From contig NZ_RKLR01000003.1 in NCBI RefSeq assembly GCF_019599465.1, forward strand, positions 496,001-560,000: a stretch of DNA of 64,000 nt. The letters are read 5' to 3'. Under the pieces are notes generated by a model. It did not search any database, was not told the origin of the DNA, and saw only the letters and a program-made list of their open reading frames with translations. Positions 1 through 8,958 of this stretch are shown here, in pieces; within the stretch, counting starts at the first letter, position 1; the number at the start of each line of letters is the position of its first letter. This DNA is from Haloarcula rubra. Its GTDB lineage: Archaea > Halobacteriota > Halobacteria > Halobacteriales > Haloarculaceae. Both the position numbers and the translations under genes were made by a program.

Positions 1-1145
1 GCTTCGGCGACCACTACCGTCGCGCGTCGATAGTGCCGCCGCCGGCCGCCAACGAGCGTGAGTGGGGCTTCATCCCGTGGACCGAAGGCCCCGGAGAGAC
101 GATGGTGCGCCACCGCTCGCTGCTCGACCTCGGCGACATCGAGGACTTCCTCGGTCGGAAGAAACCGCGACACGTCTACTTCTCTGCAGGCCGCTACGAC
201 GACCCGAGCGCCTCGTCGATGAGCGAGAAGGGGTGGCGCTCCTCGGACCTCGTCTTCGACTTAGACGCCGACCACCTCCCCGCCGTGGTCCTCGGCGAGG
301 ACACCTACGCCGAGATGCTGGCGAAGTGCAAGGACGCGTTACTCCGCCTCCTGGACTTTCTGGAGGACGACTTCGACTTCGACGACCTGACCGTCGTCTT
401 CTCGGGCGGCCGGGGCTACCACGTCCACGTCCGCGACGAGTCGATACGCGGCCTCGAACGGGACGCCAGACGGGAGATAGTCGACTACGTCCGCGGCATC
501 GGACTGGAGTTCGAGGAACTGGTAGAGATAGAGACGGTCGCCGGCACCGCCGGCCGGTCCAGCCCCGCCGAGAAGCGGACGCTCACCACCGAAGGCGGGT
601 GGAGCGCGCGCGCCCACCGCCACATCATGTCGGAGGTCGACGCGTTGCTGGAGATGGACGACACCGACGCGCTCGAACGGTTACAGCAGTACGAGGGTAT
701 CGGCGAGGGGAAGGCGACGGCCGCCCTCAACGCCGCCCGGACCAACTACGACGAGTTGGCCGCGGGCAACATCGACGTCCACTCGGCGTTCTACCAGATC
801 TCGAAGGTGCTGGTCCACGAGGTGGTGGCCAACGACAACGCCCCCATCGACGAACCGGTGACGACGGACACGAACCGGCTCATCCGCTTGCCCGGGTCGC
901 TCCACGGCGGGAGCGGCCTCGAAGTCCAGCGCATCGACCGCGACGCGCTCGACGCGTTCGACCCGCTGGTCGACGCCGTGCCCGACACCTTCCGGGGCCA
1001 CGAGATTACCGTCGAGGTGACCGACGGCGGCCTCGTCGAACTGGGTGGGGATAGCTTTACAGTGGAGGCGGGTAATCACACAGTACCAGAGCACGTGGGC
1101 GTGTTCCTCATGGCCCGCAGCCGCGCAGAGAAGGGAGCAGAATGA
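1..1145 (+). CDS. priS: DNA primase small (catalytic) subunit PriS, 5' end outside window
   Basis: Small catalytic subunit of archaeal primase, which makes primers at the replication fork together with PriL. The frame is already open at base 3 (FGDHYRRAS...), so the true start lies upstream and the GTG at 33 is an internal codon. Family motifs seen: the metal-binding FDLDAD stretch at 255-272, SGGRGYHVHV at 402-431, and DTNRLIRLPGSLHGG near 868-912. The stop overlaps the next gene by 4 bp (ATGA), which indicates translational coupling to the GINS subunit, a usual haloarchaeal replication pairing. Nothing suggests damage; only the N-terminus is missing. Confidence 0.95.
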   Translation, partial: FGDHYRRASIVPPPAANEREWGFIPWTEGPGETMVRHRSLLDLGDIEDFLGRKKPRHVYFSAGRYDDPSASSMSEKGWRSSDLVFDLDADHLPAVVLGEDTYAEMLAKCKDALLRLLDFLEDDFDFDDLTVVFSGGRGYHVHVRDESIRGLERDARREIVDYVRGIGLEFEELVEIETVAGTAGRSSPAEKRTLTTEGGWSARAHRHIMSEVDALLEMDDTDALERLQQYEGIGEGKATAALNAARTNYDELAAGNIDVHSAFYQISKVLVHEVVANDNAPIDEPVTTDTNRLIRLPGSLHGGSGLEVQRIDRDALDAFDPLVDAVPDTFRGHEITVEVTDGGLVELGGDSFTVEAGNHTVPEHVGVFLMARSRAEKGAE

Positions 1146-2041
1146 ATCTCGACGAACTCCAATCGGTCCAGTCACGCGAGCGCCAGACCGACCAGCTCCA
1201 GCAGTTGCGCTCGACGTTCTACGAGGAGGCCGGCCAGTTCGTCAACCAGCTCCGCGAGGAGCGAGAGCGCGCGGCCGACCGGGCGGACGACCCGTTCGAC
1301 TCGCCGGAGGTCAACCGTCTGACCGACGACATCAAGACCGCCGAGCAGACCGTCGAGGCCATCTACGAGCGCCGGGTCGGCAAAATCGTCAAGATGGCCT
1401 CGCTCGCGGCCGCCGACATGCCCACGGAGGACGACGGCCTGACACAGGAGGAACGTCATCTCTTCGAGACGATGGTCGAGGCCATCAAGGAGAACCGTCA
1501 GCACGTCCTGGACGTCATCGCGGGCGAAGCGCCGACCGGCGCCGTCGGCGACGGCGAGAGTTCGACGACGCAGCCATCGGCCGACGACGCCGGCACGGCG
1601 ACGGAGGACACGACGCCCGCCCCGCCGTCCGACGTAGCGCCCGACGCCCCCCAGCGGACCGCCGACGAAGCGGAGTCGGGCGTCGACGCCGCGGACCTGA
1701 TGGGTGGTGGCGGGACCGACTCGTCGGACGGGGCGGCGACACCGAGCGACGACGACGCGCCCGAGGCCCCGACTCCGCCGCCCGAGGAATCCGACCCCGA
1801 CCGACCACCGACCGAGGCCGCAGTGGCCGCCGACCGTGAGGACGCCCCGCCGACCGAGACGCAGGACGAGAGCGAGGCCGACGACGTGGCCAGAAAGACC
1901 GTCCGCATCACCGACGACGTGGGCGAGATATTCGGCGTCGACCAGCGCGAGTACGACCTCTCGGCCGACGACGTGGTGACGCTGCCGGCCGACAACGCCG
2001 ACCCGTTGGTCGAACGGGACGCCGCAGAACCGCTGGAGTGA
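1142..2041 (+). CDS. gins51: GINS complex subunit, Gins51-type
   Basis: Replicative helicase (CMG) component; archaeal GINS binds MCM and GAN/Cdc45-like proteins. The 299-residue product has a helical A domain (about 1-120), a long acidic low-complexity linker rich in D, E, A, P and T (about 125-235), and a C-terminal B-domain-like segment (about 240-290, with RITDDVGEIFGVD). A-domain before B-domain is the Gins51 order. It starts inside the priS stop (ATGA overlap), and priS-gins coupling is a known archaeal arrangement. The extended acidic linker is typical of halophilic versions. Family confidence is high; linker function is unknown. Confidence 0.88.
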   Translation: MNLDELQSVQSRERQTDQLQQLRSTFYEEAGQFVNQLREERERAADRADDPFDSPEVNRLTDDIKTAEQTVEAIYERRVGKIVKMASLAAADMPTEDDGLTQEERHLFETMVEAIKENRQHVLDVIAGEAPTGAVGDGESSTTQPSADDAGTATEDTTPAPPSDVAPDAPQRTADEAESGVDAADLMGGGGTDSSDGAATPSDDDAPEAPTPPPEESDPDRPPTEAAVAADREDAPPTETQDESEADDVARKTVRITDDVGEIFGVDQREYDLSADDVVTLPADNADPLVERDAAEPLE

Positions 2042-2125
2042 GCAGTCCCTCTCGTTTCTTCGAGCCCGGAACCGTCGCCGAGTGACGGGCGTAGCTATAC
2101 GTCACACTCCGTCGAATCGGTCCTC

Positions 2126-2614
2126 ATGAGTACGAAAACGGCACTCGGCCGCGGCGACCTGCCCGGCGCGCTCGCGGCAGTCGTCCTCGTCAACGTCGTC
2201 GGGGCCGCCCCTGCCGCCCTCGGCGGCCCGGACACCGCGTGGTTCCAGAGTCTCGTCAAGCCAGCTATCTACCCACCGCCGTGGCTGTTCGGCGTCGTCT
2301 GGACGACGCTGTTCACGCTCGCGGGCGTCGCGCTGTACCTCGTGTGGCGGGCGAACGCGGGCCGGTCCCGGACCATCGCGCTGGGCCTGTTCGTCGCGCA
2401 GATGGCGCTCAACGTGGCGTGGACGCCGACGTTCTTCCTGGCGCAGGACCTCACGCTCGCGCTCGGCGTCGTCCTCGCCCTGTTGGCCCTGTTGCTACCG
2501 ACCGTCGTCGCCTTCTCCCGGGTCAGTCGGCGGGCCGGCCTGCTGCTCGTCCCGTACCTGCTGTGGGTGGCGTTCGCCGCCGTGCTGAACTACCGCTTCG
2601 TCGTCGTCAACTGA
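2126..2614 (+). CDS. tspO: TspO/MBR family membrane protein
   Basis: Five-helix tryptophan-rich sensory or transport-like membrane protein (translocator protein family). The 162 residues are almost entirely hydrophobic and carry two family signatures: the proline/tryptophan block PPPWLFGVVWT near residues 50-60 and NVAWTPTFF near 97-105. Length matches the family (about 150-170). A TATA-like element (gctatac, about 2093) lies about 30 bp before the ATG, suggesting a leaderless transcript. In bacteria and mammals the family binds porphyrins and sterols; the haloarchaeal ligand is not established. Confidence 0.9.
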   Translation: MSTKTALGRGDLPGALAAVVLVNVVGAAPAALGGPDTAWFQSLVKPAIYPPPWLFGVVWTTLFTLAGVALYLVWRANAGRSRTIALGLFVAQMALNVAWTPTFFLAQDLTLALGVVLALLALLLPTVVAFSRVSRRAGLLLVPYLLWVAFAAVLNYRFVVVN

Positions 2615-2625
2615 CGGCCGACCGC

Positions 2626-3735
2626 TCAGGGCCGGGGTCGCCGGCCCAGTTCGAGTTCGACCGTCTCCGTCTGGCCGTCGCGCACGAGGGTCACGTCGAT
2701 GGTGTCGCCGGGGCTGGTCTCGAGTGCGAGGAACGTCGCGAGCGCCTGTCGGGTGGGCGTGCGCGTGTCGTCGAGCCGCCGGACGACGTCGCCGCCGACC
2801 GGGACCTGTGTGTTGTTGATGGTCTCGCTGTCGTCGCTGCCCTGCAGGACGCCCTCGGAGGGGCCGCCGTCGACTATCCTGTCGATGTAGACGCCGGAGG
2901 CACGCCGGAGCCCGTTCGCCTCCGCGACGAGCGGGTCGACGCTCTGGAGCGTGACGCCCATGTAGGAGTGGCGGTAGGTGCCGTCCTCGACGAGCGCCGG
3001 GACGACGCGGCGGGTGAGTGCGGCCGAGATCGCGAAGGCGACGTTGTCTCCGCCCCCGGCGTTGATGACCCCGAGGACGTTGCCGTCCAGATCGACGAGC
3101 GGGCCCCCGCTGTTCCCGGGGTTGACCGCCGCGTCCGTCTGGATGGCATCCGCGATGGAGAAGTTGTTCGCGCCCCGGAGCGTCCGGTCGACGCCGCTGA
3201 CGATACCCTCCGAGACGGACCCCGAGAGACCGAAGGGGTTGCCGATGGCGACGACTCGGGTGCCGACCGCCGGGTCGCCGTCGACGAACGAGAGCGGCGA
3301 CACGCCGTCGGGGACGTTCTGTGTCTCAAGTACGGCGAGGTCGCTGTAGACGTCGGTGCCCACGACCGACACCTCTCGCCAGCCGGTGTCGGCGAAACGA
3401 ACGTAGTACTCGCTGCCGGGCGCGACGACGTGTTGGTTGGTGACGAGGTACTCGTCGCTGACGAGGAAGCCGCTCCCCTGTGCGGCACGGCCCCTGTTGG
3501 AGAGGACCTGAATCGAGACGACCGAATCGGCCACCTCCCGGTAGACGTCGGTGTACACGCTGCCGCTCGACTGCGTCGCCTGCTGAGATTGCTGGAGGGC
3601 GGACTGGGACGAGGAGTTCGTGTCGGCCCCCGCAGAACTGTCCACCTGTCCCGGCGCCTGACAGCCCGCTGCCCCGGCGAGTGTGACCCCGAGAGCGCCG
3701 AGAAACCCCCGGCGCGAGAGTCTGTCGTTAGCCAT
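2626..3735 (-). CDS. HtrA/DegP-like serine protease, Tat lipoprotein
   Basis: Secreted trypsin-like protease with PDZ domain, likely for quality control of surface proteins. The N-terminus has a twin-arginine signal (SRRGFLGALG) followed by a lipobox-like AAGC, so the mature protein is probably a lipid-anchored exoprotein. The catalytic triad is visible: His in TNQHVVAPG, Asp in YSDLAVLE, Ser in GNSGGPL. The last 100 or so residues form a PDZ-type domain. A Ser/Gln-rich spacer separates the lipobox from the protease domain. It converges with tspO (11 bp apart), and a TATA-like gctttatt lies about 30 bp before the start. Confidence 0.9.
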   Translation of the reverse strand: MANDRLSRRGFLGALGVTLAGAAGCQAPGQVDSSAGADTNSSSQSALQQSQQATQSSGSVYTDVYREVADSVVSIQVLSNRGRAAQGSGFLVSDEYLVTNQHVVAPGSEYYVRFADTGWREVSVVGTDVYSDLAVLETQNVPDGVSPLSFVDGDPAVGTRVVAIGNPFGLSGSVSEGIVSGVDRTLRGANNFSIADAIQTDAAVNPGNSGGPLVDLDGNVLGVINAGGGDNVAFAISAALTRRVVPALVEDGTYRHSYMGVTLQSVDPLVAEANGLRRASGVYIDRIVDGGPSEGVLQGSDDSETINNTQVPVGGDVVRRLDDTRTPTRQALATFLALETSPGDTIDVTLVRDGQTETVELELGRRPRP

Positions 3736-3816
3736 ACCGACGTGTTAGGAGAGCGACCGAATAAAGCCACGGTCGGGGGGCACAAACTACTATATCTCGG
3801 CTACAAAATGGGACGT

Positions 3817-4077
3817 ATGGCAGACGCGTCACAGGACTCGACTCCCGCTCCCGGCTTCGTCCTCCCGGGGCTTCGGTGTGCGATGGAGATGGCGCTGGTC
3901 GGGACTATCGTCGCTCTCCTCGGTCTTCCGACTGACGAACCGATGGTGCTCGGCGTCGTCCTGCTGTCGACGCTCGTCGGGATGGTCGTGGTCCTCTTCT
4001 GGGCACTGAACCGACACATGCGTCGCTGGATTCGGTACGCACAGGGGAAGCCGACCACGCTGACTATCTTCGACTGA
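3817..4077 (+). CDS. small two-helix membrane protein, uncharacterised
   Basis: Product of 86 residues with two hydrophobic segments (about 13-40 and 45-63) and a basic C-terminal tail (NRHMRRWIRYAQGK). I do not recognise a family. The ATG at 3817 was chosen because a TATA-like ctatat box sits about 25 bp upstream, the spacing expected of a leaderless haloarchaeal transcript; an in-frame ATG at 3808 is the alternative. Codon use is high in G/C third positions, in line with real coding. It is divergent from the HtrA-like gene. The function cannot be inferred. Confidence 0.65.
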   Translation: MADASQDSTPAPGFVLPGLRCAMEMALVGTIVALLGLPTDEPMVLGVVLLSTLVGMVVVLFWALNRHMRRWIRYAQGKPTTLTIFD

Positions 4078-4134
4078 CCGTAATCAGTTGCGGTGTAGTC
4101 TTAAGTGCGAGCCACGAGTACCACTGGTCGACTC

Positions 4135-4854
4135 ATGGAACTCACATGGCACGGCCACTCAACGTGGCACGTCAGCGTCGACGACACGGACCTGCTCATC
4201 GACCCGTTCTTCGACAACCCGCACACCGACACCGACCCCGAGGAACTGGACCCGGACTACGTCCTGCTGACACACGGCCACGCCGACCACATCGGCGACG
4301 TGGACCGCTACGAGGGGAGCGGCCTCGTCGCGACGCCGGAGCTCGTGGAGTACTGCGAGGACAACTTCGGCGAGTTCGACGCCGTCGGCGGCATGGGGAT
4401 GAACCTCGGCGGCACCGTCGAAATCGGCGATGCTTTCGTCACGATGCACCGCGCCGACCACACCAACGGCATCGACACCTCGTACGGGACGAGCGCCGGG
4501 ATGCCCGCTGGATTCGTCATCTCCGACACGAAGCCCACACAGGTCAGCGACGAGGAGTCCACGACGTTCTACCACGCCGGCGACACCGGCCTGATGACCG
4601 AGATGCGCGAGGTCATCGGCCCGTACCTCGAACCGGACGCCGCGGCACTGCCCGTCGGCGACCACTTCACCATGGGCCCGATGCAGGCCGCCATCGCAGT
4701 CGACTGGCTAGACGTCGACACCGCGTTCCCCATGCACTACGACACGTTCCCACCCATCGAGATAGACACGGACGACTTCGTGAAAGAAGTGAAAGCGGCC
4801 GGGAGCGACACCGACGTCGTCGTCCTCGAGGGCGACGAGTCCTACGACCTGTAA
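4135..4854 (+). CDS. metal-dependent hydrolase, UPF0173 (MBL fold)
   Basis: Metallo-beta-lactamase-fold hydrolase of the UPF0173/YtkL group (239 residues, normal length). The zinc-binding HGHADH motif is near residues 46-51, with further metal ligands likely in [16 protein letters not shown] and PMHYDTFPP. The starting block [10 protein letters not shown] is characteristic of the family. The ATG at 4135 is preferred because a TATA-like cttaagtg lies about 30 bp upstream. The substrate is unknown for the family. Confidence 0.88.
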   Translation: MELTWHGHSTWHVSVDDTDLLIDPFFDNPHTDTDPEELDPDYVLLTHGHADHIGDVDRYEGSGLVATPELVEYCEDNFGEFDAVGGMGMNLGGTVEIGDAFVTMHRADHTNGIDTSYGTSAGMPAGFVISDTKPTQVSDEESTTFYHAGDTGLMTEMREVIGPYLEPDAAALPVGDHFTMGPMQAAIAVDWLDVDTAFPMHYDTFPPIEIDTDDFVKEVKAAGSDTDVVVLEGDESYDL

Positions 4855-4863
4855 TCGCCGTCC

Positions 4864-5754
4864 TCAGTCCTCCCGGACGCGGACGTCGGCCACCTCTTCG
4901 AGCGGTTTCACGACCGCCGCGATGTCCTCGTCTCCGTAGCCACGGGCACGCGCCGCACTGAACGCCTCGCGGGCCGCGGCCGTCTGTGAGAGCGGGACCC
5001 CGACGTCGCCGGCGCGGGCGAGCGCCAGCGAGAGGTCCTTGTACTGGTAGTCGACCGGGAACCGGGCCTCGAAGTCGCCGTCGGCGATGGCCACCCCCTT
5101 GCCGGCGAACAGCGGACAGTGCAGGCCGCCGTTCTCGACGACGGTGCGCATGTCGGCGACGTCGAGGCCGTTCGCCCGGCCGAACACGAGCGCCTCGGCG
5201 AACGCGTTCATCGCGTTCCCCAGCAGGAGGTTGACGAACAGTTTCATGTTCGTCCCCTGCCCGACGTCGCCGCAGTGGACGACCGGGTCACACATCGCTT
5301 CGAGAACCGGGCGCACCGCCTCGACCGCCGCCTCGTCGCCGCCCACGAGGCCGACCAGCGTCCCCTCGCGGGCCGGCCCGACGGTCCCGGAGACGGGCGC
5401 GTCGACGAACCGACCGCCGGCCGCCGCGACCAGTTCGGCGGCGGCCACCGTCTCCTCGTAGGCGATGGTACTCATCTGGACGACCGTCGTCGCCTCGTCG
5501 AGGCCGTCTAAGACCCCGAGGTCGCGTTCGAGCACCTCACCGACGGCGTCCCCGTCGCTGACCATGAGACAGACGACGTCGGACCGTCTGGTCAGGTGTT
5601 TCGGCGAGTCGGCGACGGAGACGCCCGCCTCGGCGAACGGCTGTTCGCCGTCGGTCGTCCGGTTGTAGACGACGACGTCGAACCCCGCGTCGTCGAGGTT
5701 CCACGCCATCGGCGTTCCCATCGCGCCGAGACCGATGAAGCCAACGGTCGTCAT
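4864..5754 (-). CDS. 3-hydroxyisobutyrate dehydrogenase-family oxidoreductase
   Basis: NAD(P)-dependent beta-hydroxyacid dehydrogenase, 296 residues. It has an N-terminal Rossmann motif GFIGLGAMGTPMAWNL, the substrate-binding DAPVSGTVGPAREGTL block, and the catalytic lysine region GTNMKLFVNLLLGN. The start at MTTVGFIG places the Rossmann fold at the N-terminus as in the family; longer upstream starts would add an unsupported 24 residues. The family acts on 3-hydroxyisobutyrate, tartronate semialdehyde, glyoxylate or succinic semialdehyde; the substrate here cannot be fixed. It converges with the upstream hydrolase with 9 bp between. Confidence 0.88.
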   Translation of the reverse strand: MTTVGFIGLGAMGTPMAWNLDDAGFDVVVYNRTTDGEQPFAEAGVSVADSPKHLTRRSDVVCLMVSDGDAVGEVLERDLGVLDGLDEATTVVQMSTIAYEETVAAAELVAAAGGRFVDAPVSGTVGPAREGTLVGLVGGDEAAVEAVRPVLEAMCDPVVHCGDVGQGTNMKLFVNLLLGNAMNAFAEALVFGRANGLDVADMRTVVENGGLHCPLFAGKGVAIADGDFEARFPVDYQYKDLSLALARAGDVGVPLSQTAAAREAFSAARARGYGDEDIAAVVKPLEEVADVRVRED

Positions 5755-5861
5755 ACGCGACTGTTCGGGCGGCAGCGGCTTCAATCCGGTGTCGGTGCGC
5801 GACCGGCCGGAAACACTATCGGACAACGTTTACGGTGCCGGGCCGAGAGTTTCCGAGTGGT

Positions 5862-6257
5862 ATGGCAGACATCGAAGTCACCAGCACGTGCGAGGAAGGC
5901 TACACGACCGAGAGCGTCATCAACGGCGAGTGGGAACTCGTCGTCGACGCCCTGAGCAACGACGGCCCGTCGCCGAACGAGGTGCTGGCCGCGGACTACG
6001 CGTCCTGTTACATCCCGGCCCTGCGCGTGGCCGCCGACCAACACGGCTACGACGACATCGGAGCCGTCGAAGTCGAGGTAGAGGCCGACCTCGACGAGGA
6101 CGACGACCTCGAAGCCATCGCGTTCCACGTCGAAGTCGAGGAATCCCTCGGCGACGACGAACAGGAAATCGTCGAACTCGGCGAGGACATCTGTCACGTT
6201 CACTCTGCGCTTCGCGACGAACTCCACGCCGACATCGCTATCGAGTCCGGCGTCTGA
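5862..6257 (+). CDS. OsmC family protein
   Basis: OsmC/Ohr-fold protein, a thiol-dependent peroxide-reducing family. The 131 residues include the two conserved cysteines: one in ADYASCYIPALR (about residue 56) and one in EDICHVHSALRDEL (about 110). The ATG at 5862 gives the typical OsmC start (MADIEVTSTCEEGY). Normal family length is about 135-140. A second, sequence-divergent OsmC protein lies at 35949. Role in organic peroxide detoxification is the family expectation, not shown here. Confidence 0.85.
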   Translation: MADIEVTSTCEEGYTTESVINGEWELVVDALSNDGPSPNEVLAADYASCYIPALRVAADQHGYDDIGAVEVEVEADLDEDDDLEAIAFHVEVEESLGDDEQEIVELGEDICHVHSALRDELHADIAIESGV

Positions 6258-6329
6258 GACCGCCGACTGGCCCGGAATCACTCTGGTCGCCGGGAAACGC
6301 TCATGGGAGAGGCCCGCCAACGGTCACTC

Positions 6330-6776
6330 ATGAGCGACAACGACTGGACGGACCGCATCGCGGGGGAGCGGATGGAAGTAGACCGGTTGTTCAACGACCA
6401 GGTCACCGCCTCCTCTTTCTCGAGCCAACAGTGGGGCCTCGTCATGACGGCCGTCGAATTCGAAATCGAGGGTCCGGAAGACCCCGAGACGGCGCGCATC
6501 GTGGCCGACACGTCGAAACTCCCGAGCATCATGCCCGAACTCGACCGCATCGACCAGCAACCCGGGATGGGGCAGCAGTCCGGCGGTGGCGGGAGCGGAG
6601 GCGGTGGCGGCGGCCTCTTCTCCGGCGTCAAGGACGCACTGGGACTCGGCGGCGGCGGGGCGGACCAGAACACCGAGGAAGCGGAGGAACTCGCCCAGCG
6701 GTACGCCGAGAAGTTACAGGAGAAACTGGAGTCGAACGGACGCTGGCAGGCAATCTGTAAGCAAGCGACGGACTAG
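6330..6776 (+). CDS. DUF5799-type haloarchaeal protein
   Basis: Conserved halobacterial protein (148 residues) of unknown function. It has a folded N-terminal part (MSDNDWTDRIAGERM, SSQQWGLVMTAVEFEIE), a glycine-rich linker around residues 82-98, then a charged helical C-terminus. The ATG at 6330 gives the characteristic MSDNDWTDRI start; the ATG at 6303 would add nine unlikely residues. Its last 4 bp overlap the end of a convergent small gene. The Gly linker resembles a flexible tether between two domains. Confidence 0.78.
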   Translation: MSDNDWTDRIAGERMEVDRLFNDQVTASSFSSQQWGLVMTAVEFEIEGPEDPETARIVADTSKLPSIMPELDRIDQQPGMGQQSGGGGSGGGGGGLFSGVKDALGLGGGGADQNTEEAEELAQRYAEKLQEKLESNGRWQAICKQATD

Positions 6777-6922
6777 TACTCGTCGCCGCCGTGAAACAGC
6801 GTGAGTTCCTCGGCCTCGTAGATGTTGATGAGTTCGGTGACCAGTTCGTCGTAGGACTCGTCCTCGACGCGCAGGTCGTCGAGTCGCTGGACCGTGTCCT
6901 CGTCGAGTTCGACAGTCGGCAT
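6773..6922 (-). CDS. small conserved haloarchaeal protein (antitoxin-like)
   Basis: 49-residue acidic protein starting MPTVELDEDTVQRLDDLR and ending HGGDEY. The N-terminal beta strand followed by helices (ESYDELVTELINIYEAEE) resembles short ribbon-helix-helix or VapB-like antitoxin domains, and closely similar short proteins are frequent in haloarchaea (from memory). No toxin partner is adjacent, so a toxin-antitoxin role is not supported. A TATA-like gttaagtg lies about 28 bp before the ATG. Convergent 4-bp overlap with the DUF5799 gene. Confidence 0.7.
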   Translation of the reverse strand: MPTVELDEDTVQRLDDLRVEDESYDELVTELINIYEAEELTLFHGGDEY

Positions 6923-7039
6923 GGTCGCGGGTTCCCCTCGCGGACACTTAACGTTCGGGGACGTGCAGAAACGAACTCGGACAGTAGTAAAAAATCACAA
7001 CCGAAAACTGTTAATGTGCGTTCTGGGTAGCGTTTCGAT

Positions 7040-7822
7040 ATGCGACCTGTAGCAGACTCGCCGCTCGTTCGCAACGACAAGACGCTCGTGCTAGCCCACG
7101 ACCACGGCCTCGAACACGGGCCGAAGCAGTTCGGCGGCGTCGAGGAGCGCCTCGACCCCCGTGAGGTGTTCGAGATGGCGACCCACGACGCCGTCACCGC
7201 ACTCGCCGTCGGCAAGGGTCTCGCCGAGACGTACTACCCCAGTTACGAGGACGACGTGAACCTCCTCGCGAAACTCAACGGCGGGTCGGACCTCTGGATG
7301 GGCGACCCCTACTCCGCCCACAACTGGTCGGTCGACTACGCCGCCGACCTCGGGGCCGACGCCATCGGCTACACCATCTACCCCGGCGTGAACAAGGAGC
7401 CCGAGATGTTCGAGGACTTCCGGCCGGTACAGGAGGCGGCCCGCGACCACGACCTCCCCATCGCGATGTGGTCGTACCCGCGCGGGCAGGCCGTCAAGGA
7501 ACACCGGAGCCGGGACATCATCGCCTACGCGGCCCGCATCGGGCTGGAACTGGGCGCTGACTTCACGAAGGTGAAGTACCCACGCAGCAAGGAGGCGATG
7601 TCACACGCCGTCGACGCCGCCGCCGACAACCGCGTCCTGCTCTCCGGTGGGTCGAAGACCTCCGACCGCGACTTCCTCGAACTCGTCGCCGACTGTATGG
7701 ACGTCGGCGTCTCGGGGCTGGCCGTCGGCCGGAACGTCTGGCAGCGTGACGACCCCTACGACATCCTCGACAAACTCGACGAGGTCGTCTTCGAGGGTGC
7801 CAGCGCCGACGACGTCCTGTAG
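7040..7822 (+). CDS. fba: class I fructose-bisphosphate aldolase (DhnA type)
   Basis: Archaeal class I aldolase of the DhnA family, 260 residues. Signature regions: LVLAHDHGLEHGP at 17-29, AIGYTIYPG, and the Schiff-base lysine region FTKVKYPRSKEAM; the phosphate site is LSGGSKTSDRDF. The related enzyme 2-amino-3,7-dideoxy-hept-6-ulosonate synthase is an alternative, but the setting (a PfkB-type kinase 2 bp downstream, pfkB-glpR facing it) favours sugar phosphate metabolism. BRE/TATA-like aaccgaaaactgttaatg lies 25-35 bp before the ATG, so the message is probably leaderless. GlpR may control this promoter; that is inference. Confidence 0.85.
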   Translation: MRPVADSPLVRNDKTLVLAHDHGLEHGPKQFGGVEERLDPREVFEMATHDAVTALAVGKGLAETYYPSYEDDVNLLAKLNGGSDLWMGDPYSAHNWSVDYAADLGADAIGYTIYPGVNKEPEMFEDFRPVQEAARDHDLPIAMWSYPRGQAVKEHRSRDIIAYAARIGLELGADFTKVKYPRSKEAMSHAVDAAADNRVLLSGGSKTSDRDFLELVADCMDVGVSGLAVGRNVWQRDDPYDILDKLDEVVFEGASADDVL

Positions 7823-7824
7823 GT

Positions 7825-8952
7825 ATGGACGAGGCTACACGCCGGGCGGTCACGGACGCCCGCGAGCAGTTCCCCGACGCCGAGGCGCTCCCAGAGGCCG
7901 TCGACCGTGGCCGGGTCGTCTTCGGCTTCGACGGCTACCTCGACCGGGTTAGAGAGGTCGTCGCCGACCGAATCGACCCGGACACCTACGAGCGACTGCC
8001 GACGATAGCCGCGTTCGGCGAACGGGTCGACGACTCGGTGGCGGCCGACAGTTCCCTCACGTTCGAGTGGCTCGAGAACGGTCGACGGACCGGCGGCCAC
8101 ACCTGCCACCTCGCCCGTGCCTTCGGGGCCTGGGCGTTCGACCCCACGCTCGTCGGGATGTACGGCGACCCCGTGCACGATGCGTTCGAGGCGGAGTTCG
8201 GCGAGTACGACCTCAACTCGATGGGTGCCCCCGGCGTCACCGACGCCGTCGAGTTCGACGACGGCAAACTGATGCTGAGCGAGATCGGCGACACGATGCG
8301 ACTGGACTGGGCCGCCCTCGACGAGCGGTTCGGCCACGACCGGTTGGTCCAGCGTCTCGACGGTGCCGACCTGCTGGGGATGGGTTACTGGTCCGAAGCG
8401 CCGAACCTCCCCGACATCCTCGACGGCCTCCGTGACGTCTGGGACGACGTCGAGTCCCCACCGGGCCACGTCCTCGTGGACCCGGGCGACGTGCGGAAAC
8501 TCGACGCCGACCGCCTGCGTGCGGGGCGTGACGCCATCGGTCGGCTGGACGCGGTGACCGACGTGGTCGTCTCCTCGAACCGCGCCGAGACGGGCGTGCT
8601 GGCCGACGCCTTCGCGGGCGAGGCCGAGCGAACCTTCGAGGCGGCCGCCGAGGCCGTCCACGAGGCACTCGACCCGACGTGGTTCGTCGGCCACGGCGTC
8701 GACCGCTCGGTCGTCGTCTCCCCGGCCGGGACCGACAGCGTCTCCGTGCCGGCGGTCGAGGACCCCGAACTGACGACGAGTTCCGGCGACCACTTCAACG
8801 CCGGCCTCGGCCTCGGTCTCGTGACGGACCTCTCGCCGGCGGCGGCCGTCGTCGTCGGGAACGCCGTCGCTGGACACTTCGTCCGCACGGCCGACCAGCC
8901 CTCGCTCGGCGAGGTCCGGTCGTTCGTCGACACCTACGACGAGAAGTTCTGA
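7825..8952 (+). CDS. PfkB-family carbohydrate kinase, divergent
   Basis: Ribokinase/PfkB-fold sugar kinase (375 residues, longer than the usual 300-320). Seen: early FGFDGYLDRVREV, the dinucleotide-like RTGGHTCHLARAFGAWA, and near the C-terminus TTSSGDHFNAGLGLGL, which corresponds to the family's DTxGAGDxFxAG anion-hole motif. The catalytic Asp is kept but the GAG is replaced by SSG and the residue after Asp is His. It follows the aldolase by 2 bp, so they are one operon. Substrate unknown; a sugar or sugar phosphate feeding the aldolase is plausible. Confidence 0.78.
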   Translation: MDEATRRAVTDAREQFPDAEALPEAVDRGRVVFGFDGYLDRVREVVADRIDPDTYERLPTIAAFGERVDDSVAADSSLTFEWLENGRRTGGHTCHLARAFGAWAFDPTLVGMYGDPVHDAFEAEFGEYDLNSMGAPGVTDAVEFDDGKLMLSEIGDTMRLDWAALDERFGHDRLVQRLDGADLLGMGYWSEAPNLPDILDGLRDVWDDVESPPGHVLVDPGDVRKLDADRLRAGRDAIGRLDAVTDVVVSSNRAETGVLADAFAGEAERTFEAAAEAVHEALDPTWFVGHGVDRSVVVSPAGTDSVSVPAVEDPELTTSSGDHFNAGLGLGLVTDLSPAAAVVVGNAVAGHFVRTADQPSLGEVRSFVDTYDEKF

Positions 8953-8958
8953 CTCGGG

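Noticed and set aside
2239-4077. 612-codon plus-strand frame across the HtrA-like gene
   Set aside because: Antisense to a gene with a full catalytic triad; only its last 86 codons match a promoter-supported gene and are kept.
6773-6922. Toxin-antitoxin module
   Set aside because: The small protein looks antitoxin-like but no toxin lies beside it; the same holds for the ribbon-helix-helix gene at 22408.
7040-7822. 2-amino-3,7-dideoxy-hept-6-ulosonate synthase instead of aldolase
   Set aside because: Same family, but sugar kinase and GlpR neighbours favour the aldolase; kept as an alternative only.
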